In this document: positions 51,014-58,890 of the stretch, piece after piece
Numbering within the stretch: position 1 is the first letter of the stretch
How the letters are laid out: each line of letters begins with the position of its first letter
NCBI GenBank assembly: GCA_017303335.1
Contig: JAFLBK010000005.1
Span: forward strand, 1-64,000
Length of the DNA: 64,000 nt
Reading direction: 5' to 3'
DNA from: Chitinophagales bacterium
GTDB taxonomy: Bacteria > Bacteroidota > Bacteroidia > Chitinophagales > Chitinophagaceae
The notes under the pieces: model-generated
What the model saw: only the letters and a program-made list of their open reading frames with translations
Databases searched by the model: none
Told to the model about the DNA's origin: nothing
Translations under genes and position numbers: made by a program

Positions 51014-51778
51014 TTATGGTAGTTTGGAATCGTTCAGTGAAGCATCGATGATATCGGCGATCTTTTTCTCGATGCCGGGTTGCTTGCCCAGTACGGCAAA
51101 GCGTATGATGCCATTGCCGTCGAGTACGATGTGGATGGGCCAGCCCGGCATGGGGTTGAATATCCGGGTAGGATCGATGGAGGCGGCCTGCCGATACCTG
51201 AAGGGGTATTTCTGAAAGAACTTAGCCAGTTGTTCCTGGCTATTCCAGGCGGCTGCAAGGAATACCACATTTTTTCCAGCATACGCCGCCACCAGTTCAT
51301 TCAGCAACGGTATTTCGGCAATACAGGGGCCGCAGGTGGTGTACCAGAAGTTGAGCACCACCACTTTTCCTTTCAGGCTTTCCCGGGATAGTTTGTTGCC
51401 ATGGATATCTGTCCATGCGAATTGGGGAAACGGCTTTCCGACAGGTTCCTTGAATATATCGATTGTCGAAGCGTGTTCAACGGGTTCCTCTTTGGCGGGA
51501 GGGATCGTACGTTCGTCGTCGATGATATTTATTTCACCCACCACCTCGTTATTCAGGTTCCGGATATTGAATTCCTGTTTCAGATAAACATCCTGCTCCA
51601 GCAGTTTTGTTTTATCCTTCAGGGATATCGGCGCCCCGTTCAGCCGGTAACTCACTTTCAGTACCTGGCCATCTTCAAATTGCTGCAGTTCGGTACTGTC
51701 GTTCAGTACGGTAACTGCCTGGGCGATGGATGTGGTGAACAGCAAAAAAGAGAATGCTGTCAGGCAGATCGATTTCAT
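51014..51778 (-). CDS. exported TlpA-like thioredoxin
   Basis: The 254-residue product has a signal peptide (ending near Ile-Ala-Gln-Ala). An N-terminal beta domain of about 100 residues is followed by a redoxin domain with Cys149-Gly-Pro-Cys152. A proline follows in Trp-Pro-Ile-His-Ile-Val-Leu-Asp-Gly-Asn-Gly. It should be a periplasmic thiol-disulfide oxidoreductase. It is placed 31 nt after the SDR gene in an operon otherwise devoted to cytosolic carbohydrate enzymes. Confidence 0.9.
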   Translation of the reverse strand: MKSICLTAFSFLLFTTSIAQAVTVLNDSTELQQFEDGQVLKVSYRLNGAPISLKDKTKLLEQDVYLKQEFNIRNLNNEVVGEINIIDDERTIPPAKEEPVEHASTIDIFKEPVGKPFPQFAWTDIHGNKLSRESLKGKVVVLNFWYTTCGPCIAEIPLLNELVAAYAGKNVVFLAAAWNSQEQLAKFFQKYPFRYRQAASIDPTRIFNPMPGWPIHIVLDGNGIIRFAVLGKQPGIEKKIADIIDASLNDSKLP

Positions 51779-51809
51779 GGCTATATGGTTAAGATGTTAA
51801 GAAAGATGA

Positions 51810-52616
51810 TTACCCATTGTCTTCGAAGCCCGGGTACAGGGTCATTCCGCCATCCACGAACAGGGTTGTGCCGTTCACGTAATCCGCGTCATCGCTGGCC
51901 AGCCATACGGCTGCTTTGCCGATATCCTCCACCTGGCCCACTCTTTTTTGCGGAATCAGTTTCAGTAATTCCTGTAAATGCGCCTGTGTATCCCATGCAT
52001 CATGATTGATGGGGGTGGCGATGGCTCCCGGGGCAATGCTGTTGATGCGGATCTTCCTGGGAGCGAATTCCTGTGCGATGGTCTTCATCATAAGCATGAC
52101 ACCGCCTTTGCTGGCCGCGTAATTGGCATGGCCCGCCCAGGGAATCACTTCGTGTACACTGCTCATGCAGATGATCTTACCGGCGCTTTTGGATTTTCCG
52201 TTCACACCCCGACGCAGGAATTCCTTCACGGCTTCACGGGCGCACAGGAACTGACCGGTAAGGTTCACGTTCAGCACATAATTCCACTGATCAAGCGTCA
52301 TCTCGGTAAAGGGAGCGTCTTTCTGAAGCCCGGCGTTGTTGATGAGGATATCAACCGTTCCGAATTCATTGATCACACCTGCGAACATCTCCTTTACTTC
52401 CTCTTCGTTGCTTACGTCGCATTTATAGGCCATGGCTCTTCCGCCGTTCGCCACAATCTCTTCAACCACTTTTTCAGCCATTTCCCTGGCCTGTGCAACG
52501 GGGTAGTTCACGATTACGTTGGCGCCTTCTTTGGCCATTTCTTTGGCGCATCCTGCCCCGATGCCGCTGCTGGCTCCGGTGATGATGGCCACCTGGTCTT
52601 GTAATTTTCGTTTCAT
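51810..52616 (-). CDS. SDR-family dehydrogenase (glucose 1-dehydrogenase-like)
   Basis: The 268-residue product has Thr-Gly-Ala-Ser-Ser-Gly-Ile-Gly near the N-terminus, Asn-Asn-Ala-Gly, Ser-Ser-Val-His-Glu and Tyr-Ala-Ala-Ser-Lys in the active site, and the Ser-Ile-Ala-Pro-Gly-Ala-Ile motif. The sequence pattern is closest to bacterial glucose 1-dehydrogenase-type SDRs, which oxidise glucose or similar polyols with NAD(P). It is the first gene of a four-gene operon. Confidence 0.9.
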   Translation of the reverse strand: MKRKLQDQVAIITGASSGIGAGCAKEMAKEGANVIVNYPVAQAREMAEKVVEEIVANGGRAMAYKCDVSNEEEVKEMFAGVINEFGTVDILINNAGLQKDAPFTEMTLDQWNYVLNVNLTGQFLCAREAVKEFLRRGVNGKSKSAGKIICMSSVHEVIPWAGHANYAASKGGVMLMMKTIAQEFAPRKIRINSIAPGAIATPINHDAWDTQAHLQELLKLIPQKRVGQVEDIGKAAVWLASDDADYVNGTTLFVDGGMTLYPGFEDNG

Positions 52617-52624
52617 TTTTTATG

Positions 52625-52669
52625 TAAAAGTATCAGTGGGTTACTAAAATCATTGTCGGGTTAATGACA
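52625..52669 (-). promoter_or_regulatory. class-II promoter of SDR-TlpA-glucosidase-debranching operon
   Basis: Read leftward, the dyad is TGTCAT-TAAC-CCGACA (52669-52654), then 21 nt, then TACTTTTA (52632-52625), which differs from TAnnTTTG only in the last base. The ATG is eight bases beyond. The dyad lies directly after the stop of the Crp/Fnr gene. Confidence 0.8.
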
Positions 52670-52676
52670 GCGCCGT

Positions 52677-53357
52677 TTAATTCCAGGCAATCAGGTCATT
52701 CAACTGGATCTTTTTCCGGTCGTAGGCCAGCATGCCCGAATCACGCAGTTCATTGAACAGTACATTGACACTCTGCCGGGAAGTGGCAATAACGCCGGCG
52801 ATATCGCTGTGGGTAAGATAATTGTTGAGTATGATCTTGTCGCCGATGCGGTTGCCGTCGGTTCTTGCCCAATTCTTGATGAAGCGGATCAATCTCGATT
52901 TGGCGTCGTGGAATACCAGGTCAGAATGCCGGGTCTCCAGTTTCTGTAATTTGTGATTTACCGTGTTGGCATAGTTCAGTGCCAGGGTGGTGTTTTCCTG
53001 CATCAGTTTTTTAAAATCGCCTACGGTGAAATAGCACACAACGGTATTGGCCATGAGCGCCTGCGCAAATTCATCGGCGGATGGACGCCCGTCGAGGCTG
53101 AGATCGCCGAAGATATCGGGCGCCGTGAGGATATCCTTGATCAATTCGTTGTCCAGCTCATCGCAAAGCGTAATCTTGATCTTTCCCTTGATGAGGAGGT
53201 ATACTTTACTGTAACCGGAGGCTCCATAGTCGAAGGTTTCACCACGGTAGACAGTCTTTACCTTCGCCAGTTCGCTGGCTTCGGCAATTTGTTTTTCCGA
53301 CATGTTCGCGAAAAGCGGGTGGCTTTTCAGGTAAACATACTTCAGTTCGTTGTTCAT
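52677..53357 (-). CDS. Crp/Fnr-family transcriptional regulator
   Basis: The 226-residue product has a cyclic-nucleotide-binding-type beta roll (Leu-Leu-Ile-Lys-Gly-Lys-Ile-Lys and Ile-Phe-Gly-Asp-Leu-Ser-Leu), a long dimerisation helix and a winged helix-turn-helix. The HTH reads Leu-Thr-His-Ser-Asp-Ile-Ala, then recognition helix Ser-Arg-Gln-Ser-Val-Asn-Val-Leu-Phe-Asn-Glu-Leu. The Gln-Ser in place of the usual Glu-Thr/Glu-Ser fits a non-canonical half-site. No N-terminal cysteine cluster is present, so it is not an Fe-S FNR. It is the prime candidate activator of the eight dyad promoters. Confidence 0.93.
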   Translation of the reverse strand: MNNELKYVYLKSHPLFANMSEKQIAEASELAKVKTVYRGETFDYGASGYSKVYLLIKGKIKITLCDELDNELIKDILTAPDIFGDLSLDGRPSADEFAQALMANTVVCYFTVGDFKKLMQENTTLALNYANTVNHKLQKLETRHSDLVFHDAKSRLIRFIKNWARTDGNRIGDKIILNNYLTHSDIAGVIATSRQSVNVLFNELRDSGMLAYDRKKIQLNDLIAWN

Positions 53358-53386
53358 AATTTGTCTTTTAGTAGTGTGATAAGAAA

Positions 53387-53710
53387 TTATTTGGATAATG
53401 CGGTCTCGATTTTTGCAATCAGTATGTTTTTGGGTATCAGCCCTACGGCATGGTCGATCAGCTGACCGGATTTGAAGAACAGTATGGTCGGAATCTCCAT
53501 GACCCCATATTCCCGGCCAAGCGCTTTTTCCGTTTCATAATCCACGGTGTGAAAATTGACGACACCTTTGTAGGCGTTTGCCACGTCTTCATACATCATG
53601 GATACAATCTGTGAGGCGCCATTCCATTCGGTGGTAAAGTGTACAAGGGAAAGAAAACTGCTTTCGGCTACTTCTTTCTTAAAATTGTTTTTCGTAATCA
53701 TCTTGCTCAT
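53387..53710 (-). CDS. thioredoxin-fold protein lacking the CxxC motif
   Basis: The start is placed at the ATG at 53710 (107 residues); an alternative ATG lies at 53701. The thioredoxin fold is clear (Phe-Thr-Thr-Glu-Trp, Val-Asp-Tyr-Glu-Thr, Met-Glu-Ile-Pro-Thr-Ile-Leu-Phe-Phe-Lys-Ser-Gly). At the active site the sequence is Glu-Trp-Asn-Gly-Ala-Ser in place of Trp-Cys-Gly-Pro-Cys, so both redox cysteines are absent. It may bind proteins or act as a chaperone. It lies 29 nt before the Crp/Fnr gene and is probably cotranscribed. Confidence 0.87.
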   Translation of the reverse strand: MSKMITKNNFKKEVAESSFLSLVHFTTEWNGASQIVSMMYEDVANAYKGVVNFHTVDYETEKALGREYGVMEIPTILFFKSGQLIDHAVGLIPKNILIAKIETALSK

Positions 53711-53858
53711 TCTTTTTTTCAATTGAGTGTCCGGATGTAGCCAACCGGTGTGCCAGAATATTTTTCTGTAGTTCGTATTCGCCCTGAAACCCGCGCCCAT
53801 ACTGGATAAAAAGTTTTTTCCGTATCGGGTGTTTTTTCAAATGACTGAAATTCTTTTT

Positions 53859-53891
53859 CCCAATCCGTTGGGAATTTCCCAACCGGTTGGG
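53859..53891. promoter_or_regulatory. tandem CCCAA-N4-TTGGG palindromes in divergent region
   Basis: CCCAATCCGTTGGG (53859-53872) and the perfect palindrome CCCAACCGGTTGGG (53878-53891) are 19 bp apart centre to centre. They lie between the leftward thioredoxin-Crp genes and the rightward YHS gene, and differ from the TGTC-type dyads. They look like paired operators for another regulator. Confidence 0.65.
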
Positions 53892-53935
53892 AGCTTGTTT
53901 TATGGGAATGGGAAGGTGGATAAATGGGTTGGTAA

Positions 53936-53980
53936 TGTCATCTGCGAGACAACAGGCGGCCGGATCAGTGCCTACCTTTG
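53936..53980 (+). promoter_or_regulatory. class-II promoter of third YHS gene
   Basis: The dyad TGTCAT-CTGC-GAGACA (53936-53951) is followed after 21 nt by TACCTTTG (53973-53980), a perfect -7 element. Start codons at 53994 and 54000 follow closely. Confidence 0.8.
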
Positions 53981-53999
53981 TATTGTAAAATCAATGATT

Positions 54000-54473
54000 A
54001 TGCGTTTAAAAAATCTTTTCACCTTCCTGGCATTGAGTATAAGTATGATTCCCGCATTTGCGCAGGATGCATCCGTGAACCGGAAAAAACAATTTAACCT
54101 CGATGAGGGTGTTGGTATACAGGGATACGACCCGGTTGCCTATTTTACCATTGGTAAGGCGGTAAAGGGGAAAAAAGACATCGGTGTTGTATATCACCAG
54201 GGCGTCAATTATTATTTCTCTACCGCGGAGAATAAAGAAGCTTTCAAGAAGAACCCGGCGGCCTACGAGCCCCAGTATGGGGGATGGTGCGCCTATGCCA
54301 TGGGGAACGACGGATCTAAAGTGGAGATCGACCCCGAGACATTTAAGATTGTTGGAGGAAAACTCTACCTGTTTTACAACCGCTTTTTCAATAATACCCT
54401 TAAATCCTGGAATAAAAATGAGGCGGCCCTGAAGGCAAAGGCCGATGCAAACTGGCAAAAAATCTTCCATTAA
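54000..54473 (+). CDS. exported single-YHS-domain protein
   Basis: The start is placed at the ATG at 54000 (157 residues), giving a signal peptide ending near Ala-Phe-Ala-Gln. An ATG two codons upstream (53994) is equally possible. The longer frame to 53829 crosses the promoter. The YHS domain has Gly-Tyr-Asp-Pro-Val-Ala-Tyr-Phe and Gly-Gly-Trp-Cys-Ala-Tyr-Ala. It is the third YHS gene under the same promoter type. Confidence 0.9.
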   Translation: MRLKNLFTFLALSISMIPAFAQDASVNRKKQFNLDEGVGIQGYDPVAYFTIGKAVKGKKDIGVVYHQGVNYYFSTAENKEAFKKNPAAYEPQYGGWCAYAMGNDGSKVEIDPETFKIVGGKLYLFYNRFFNNTLKSWNKNEAALKAKADANWQKIFH

Positions 54474-54605
54474 GCATTGGCTGGTATACGGCCTGATTAT
54501 TTCCCGGGATGGAATCTGTGAGGAAACTTGTTGGCTAACTGCCTAAGCATACGGTTACAATCGATACCGAATGTGAAATGTGTTTTCTTCAAGCCGGTTA
54601 TTGCG

Positions 54606-57353
54606 TTACGATTTCCGCTTAATGCCCAGTTTTTTCATCCTGGCTTCCAGCGTGGTTGGATTCAGTCCGAGAATTTTGGCGGCTCCCTTCTCGCCGCTTA
54701 CTTTCCAGTTTGTTTTTTCTAAGACTTCAAGTATGTGCTCTTTCTCGAGGTCGGTTAATTTTTGAGGCGTGCTTTTGCCGGTTATGCTGGTGCCTGCTTT
54801 AACGGTGGGCAGCCAGGGCCCGGGTTCCAGTGTTTCGCCCGGGCATAGGATCATGGCACGTTCGATCAGGTTCTCCAGCTCGCGGATATTGCCCGGCCAG
54901 TCGTACCCGGTAAGCGCATCCATTACTTTGGCGGAAACAGCGTTCACCTTTTTGCCGATCCGGGGTTCATGTTTTTGCAAAAAGTGTTTTACCAGCAAGG
55001 GGATATCTTCCTTGCGTTCCCGTAAGGGCGGACAGGTAATGGGGAATACATTCAACCGGTAATACAGGTCTTCCCTGAATTCCTTTTTATCGATGGCCTG
55101 TTCAAGATTTCTGTTGGTGGCGGCGATCACCCGTACATTTACTTTCATCGTCCGGGGGTTGCCAAGCCGTTCAAACTCTCCTTCCTGTAATACACGCAGC
55201 AGTTTGGCCTGCAGTTCGATCGGCAGTTCACCGATCTCATCGAGGAATATAGTTCCTCCATCGGCGAGTTCAAAACGCCCGATCTTTCTTTCCATGGCAC
55301 CGGTGAAAGCGCCTTTCTCATGACCAAATAACTCGCTTTCGATGAGGTTGGCCGGAAGGGTTGCGCAATTCACTTTAACCAGCGGGCGCTTGCTCCGGTT
55401 GCTGATGTTGTGAACCGCCCTTGCCAATAATTCTTTACCGGTGCCGCTTTCTCCCATGATAAGTACCGTCGAGTTGGTGGAAGCCACCTGTTCCACCTGC
55501 TGCAAAACCTTATGGAAATTCCGGCTCTTGCTTACGATTTCGTCGAAGTTGTGGTTGTGTTTGATCTCTTCCTGCAGGTATTGGTTCTGGGCCTGCAGCC
55601 TTGCCTGTTCCTGCTCCATCATTACTTTGTCGGTAATGTCGACGAACATGGTACGGGTAAACTGACCGCCGACATCCGGGTTCGACCACCATTGGATCCA
55701 TATCGGTTGTCCATTGTCCTTACGCCTCAGCTCCAGCACCACACCGCGGGTGTCGGTTCCCCTGCCTACGGAATCAAACGCGTCTTTCAGCCGCTTCTGC
55801 GCTTCCGGGGTATCCGGCACCAGGCTCCGTCCGTACATGTTGGGAACTTCGTCGGGCCGTACACCCAATATGTTCAGGGCGGCCCGGTTCGCTTTGATGA
55901 ATTTTGAATCGAGACCTTCATGCACATAGGCGATCGGGGCTTCTTCAAACAGATCGCGGTAGCGTTGTTCGCTTTCTGACAGAAGCGATTCCAGTTCGAT
56001 GTTGGCAAGTTTTAATTTCTCTTCCGCTTTTATCCGGTCGATCTCCGCGCCTGCACGGGCGGCAAAAATCTTCAGGATCGAGGTCTGGTTCTTATCGTCG
56101 CTCATCGGCTTATCATCCAGCGCGGCGATATGGCCGATCACTTCGGTGTTCGAGGAATTGTAAATGGGTACCGCTACGTACGAATCGTATCCGGCTTCTT
56201 TCGGATACGAAGCGTCGACACCCGATGGAATAAAGACGTCGGAACCCTTGCCAGACATTACGAGTTTGCAGGGCGTACCCTCAATATCATATTCTATATT
56301 TTCTTTCAGGTTGCTGTCTTTGGTGTAGGCAAGCGTTCGCACCCGGGTCCGGTCTACGTCGGTACATTCTGTAATGATACAGGTCTTTACACCCAGGGAG
56401 ATCGTTACATATTGGGTCAGGGCTTCAAAAAAGTCCTGTCCTACCAGGCCCGACGTGGCTTCGGATACCGTACGCAGCAATTCGCTTTCCTTCTTTCGTT
56501 CTTCTTCGGCTTTCATCCGTACCATTTCGGCGCCGATACGTGCGGCGAAAATCTTCAGGATAGCGGTAAGATTCTTTTCATTGCTGATGGGCCTGGTATC
56601 GCTGGCGGCGATATGACCGATCACTTCGCCATTTACATTGCTGATGATGGGAGCTCCGATATAGGATTCGATCCCCACGGCCCCCTTGTATAGTTTATGA
56701 GCGCCTTCCGAGAGGAAGTAGGGTTCGCCCTTCAGCATCATCTGGCAGGCGGAATCTTTGGCGGCATATTCAAAATTATCCATCACCTTTTCCCCGTCGG
56801 TGAATACAATCGTGCGGAAACGTGTCTTTTCCTTATCGGCACATTCGGCTACAAAGCAGTACTTCATTCCCATCACCCGGCATACATTCCGGCTGAGCTC
56901 AACCAGGAAATCCTTGCCCGTGACATTGGAAGTTGCTTCAGAGACCGTGCGCAGCAGTTCCTCCTCCCGTTTTTTGAGGGATATGTCCCGTACGATGCTG
57001 CAGGAATATTCTTCCCCGTTGTATTCAATATAGTTTTCCGTGATTTCTACATCATACAGGTGACCATTCTTATGACGGTGCTGCGAATCGAAGGAGAGTT
57101 TCCGGGCCCGCTTCAGCTTTTTCCAGAAGCGTTCGAAATCCTGCACCGGTTGAGCAGGGTTGATATCGGCCATGGTCATTGTAGTGAGCTCTTCTTTTAT
57201 GTAACCTGTCATCTGGCAGGCCATGGCATTTACCTGGAAGATGTTTGACCGGGAGTCGATCATGAATACAGCCTCGTGGAGGTTCTCCAGGGAGAAATGG
57301 AAAAGGAGCAAATCCTTATCCGGTTCTGTAGATTTCAAACCTGGTTTTCCCAT
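54606..57353 (-). CDS. PAS-GAF-GAF-PAS sigma-54-dependent activator
   Basis: The 915-residue product has an N-terminal PAS domain (about 20-130) and two tandem GAF domains so similar that they look like an internal duplication (about 135-285 and 290-445; both contain Ser-Glu-Ala-Thr-Ser and Val-Ile-Gly-His-Ile-Ala-Ala). A second PAS (about 465-590) and a sigma-54 AAA+ domain follow (Gly-Glu-Ser-Gly-Thr-Gly-Lys-Glu, the sigma-54 contact loop Gly-Ala-Phe-Thr-Gly-Ala). A Fis-type HTH ends at residue 915. It is a cytosolic one-component sensor. The ligand is unknown. Confidence 0.94.
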   Translation of the reverse strand: MGKPGLKSTEPDKDLLLFHFSLENLHEAVFMIDSRSNIFQVNAMACQMTGYIKEELTTMTMADINPAQPVQDFERFWKKLKRARKLSFDSQHRHKNGHLYDVEITENYIEYNGEEYSCSIVRDISLKKREEELLRTVSEATSNVTGKDFLVELSRNVCRVMGMKYCFVAECADKEKTRFRTIVFTDGEKVMDNFEYAAKDSACQMMLKGEPYFLSEGAHKLYKGAVGIESYIGAPIISNVNGEVIGHIAASDTRPISNEKNLTAILKIFAARIGAEMVRMKAEEERKKESELLRTVSEATSGLVGQDFFEALTQYVTISLGVKTCIITECTDVDRTRVRTLAYTKDSNLKENIEYDIEGTPCKLVMSGKGSDVFIPSGVDASYPKEAGYDSYVAVPIYNSSNTEVIGHIAALDDKPMSDDKNQTSILKIFAARAGAEIDRIKAEEKLKLANIELESLLSESEQRYRDLFEEAPIAYVHEGLDSKFIKANRAALNILGVRPDEVPNMYGRSLVPDTPEAQKRLKDAFDSVGRGTDTRGVVLELRRKDNGQPIWIQWWSNPDVGGQFTRTMFVDITDKVMMEQEQARLQAQNQYLQEEIKHNHNFDEIVSKSRNFHKVLQQVEQVASTNSTVLIMGESGTGKELLARAVHNISNRSKRPLVKVNCATLPANLIESELFGHEKGAFTGAMERKIGRFELADGGTIFLDEIGELPIELQAKLLRVLQEGEFERLGNPRTMKVNVRVIAATNRNLEQAIDKKEFREDLYYRLNVFPITCPPLRERKEDIPLLVKHFLQKHEPRIGKKVNAVSAKVMDALTGYDWPGNIRELENLIERAMILCPGETLEPGPWLPTVKAGTSITGKSTPQKLTDLEKEHILEVLEKTNWKVSGEKGAAKILGLNPTTLEARMKKLGIKRKS

Positions 57354-57546
57354 AATGCTGTGCGGAATGCTGTTCTATAAAGTTAAGTAATTGGCGTAAA
57401 ATGCGTTTTTGGGTTCGGACCGATTGTCGTGCATTTGACTTTTATCCCAATTTGTATAAAAGAAAAGCGGTAATCGTGCAGTAGAGTGGTAAGCCTCTTT
57501 TTTGTGGGGCTGCGGATAATAACGATTGCCGGGTAAGATAAATACC
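57354..57546. other. intergenic region upstream of PAS-GAF activator
   Basis: No gene is seen. A TGTCGT-GCAT-TTGACT dyad at 57425-57440 resembles the regulon boxes, but no -7 element lies at the fixed 21-nt distance. AGCCTC...GAGGCT-like complementarity is not evident. Confidence 0.35.
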
Positions 57547-58890
57547 TCAGAAAAAAAGCGAAAAAGCGGTTCCCTCTCCGGGCACGCTCTGCACTTTGAT
57601 GGTGCCTTTGTGCAGCATCATGATCTGCTTGCAGAGGCTGAGGCCGATGCCACTGCCTGTTTTGCGGGTACTGAAGAAGGGGATGAAGATCTTGTCCAGG
57701 ATATCGGGCGGAATGCCGATGCCGTTGTCGGCCACTTTGATCACAACCTTGTTCTGCGGCGTGATGTAGGCGGAAAGCTGGATGCGTGGACTGGCAGCTT
57801 CCTTCACCGCTTCGGCGGCGTTCAGTACGAGGTTGATCAATACCTGTTCGATGAGGCCGGTATCGGCCTCGAGCATCAGCTCGGGGTCTTTCAATATGAT
57901 CTCCAGTTCGATGCGCTTCTGTTTGAACGTGGGTTCCATCAACCGGTGCAGGTTCTCAAACATATCCCGCACATAGATCTTTTTCAGGTTTGGGTTGGTG
58001 ATCTTATTGAGGTTGCGGTAGGTTTCGGCAAAACGCAGCAAACCTTCGCTCCGGCGTTTGATCGTATCGATGCCCAGTTCCAGGTCGTCGAGCGAACCGG
58101 AATTATTGTTCAGGTCCTTGATCGAGGCCTGCAACCTGTTTTTCAGTGTTTCGGCCAGCGAAGAGATCGGCGCTATCGAATTCATGATCTCATGCGTCAT
58201 CACGCTAAGCAGTTTTTGCCAGGCTTTTGATTCCGTTTCGTCCAGGGCTTCGTTGATGTTCTGGAAAGCCACCAGCTTGTATACCTTTCCTTCTGTCTGG
58301 AAAGCGGTGGCGGAAAGCAATACCTTAAATGTATTCTTATCCGTGGTGAAGGAGGATACCTTTGTTTCGCCCGGTTTCACCGTGTTGATCTCTTCGTAAA
58401 GGGCCGGGTCGCGTTTTTCGAGCGAGTGAATGGTTTTCAGGTAGGGTATGCTCAGCAGTTTTTTGAACGATTCGTTCATCCACATCACATCGCCATCCTT
58501 GCTGTCGTACGATATGATGCCGGTGTCTACAAGTTCGAGTATCTTCTGCAGGTATTGGTATTGGGTTTCCCGTTCCTTGGTGATGATCTTGAATGTGCTG
58601 TTGATCTCGTTGAATCCCTTGCGCATCGGTTGTACGGCCACCGGGGCGTTTTTTTCATCGAAATGCCGGGAGAAATCGCGGTAATGCACCGACTCCACAA
58701 ACTGTTCCAGCTCTTCCTTGCTCTTGTTGGTGAAGCGGTACAGGTCGGAAACCTGCACGATCACCACCACCAATACAACACCCATGGCCAGGTAGATACC
58801 CTGGGCCAGCAGGAAGGCCGAAGCGCTCAGTGTTACAAAGAGCAGGGCGATCCGGGTAACCAGGTTCCAATCGTAGTTTTTAAATGTCAT
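57547..58890 (-). CDS. NtrY-like sensor histidine kinase
   Basis: The 447-residue product has two N-terminal membrane helices (within residues 10-45), a PAS-like region (about 110-215) and a HisKA/HATPase core. The phospho-accepting His lies in Met-Thr-His-Glu-Ile-Met-Asn-Ser, the N-box is Asn-Leu-Val-Leu-Asn-Ala-Ala-Glu-Ala, and the G-boxes are Asp-Asn-Gly-Ile-Gly-Ile-Pro and Gly-Ser-Gly-Ile-Gly-Leu. It overlaps the regulator gene by 11 nt and is its cognate kinase. Confidence 0.95.
   Translation of the reverse strand: MTFKNYDWNLVTRIALLFVTLSASAFLLAQGIYLAMGVVLVVVIVQVSDLYRFTNKSKEELEQFVESVHYRDFSRHFDEKNAPVAVQPMRKGFNEINSTFKIITKERETQYQYLQKILELVDTGIISYDSKDGDVMWMNESFKKLLSIPYLKTIHSLEKRDPALYEEINTVKPGETKVSSFTTDKNTFKVLLSATAFQTEGKVYKLVAFQNINEALDETESKAWQKLLSVMTHEIMNSIAPISSLAETLKNRLQASIKDLNNNSGSLDDLELGIDTIKRRSEGLLRFAETYRNLNKITNPNLKKIYVRDMFENLHRLMEPTFKQKRIELEIILKDPELMLEADTGLIEQVLINLVLNAAEAVKEAASPRIQLSAYITPQNKVVIKVADNGIGIPPDILDKIFIPFFSTRKTGSGIGLSLCKQIMMLHKGTIKVQSVPGEGTAFSLFF

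Noticed and set aside
57425..57440. Ninth TGTC-type box upstream of the PAS-GAF activator (TGTCGT-GCAT-TTGACT)
   Set aside because: No T-N3-TTTG element lies at the fixed 21-bp distance on the minus strand, so it was not counted with the eight promoters.
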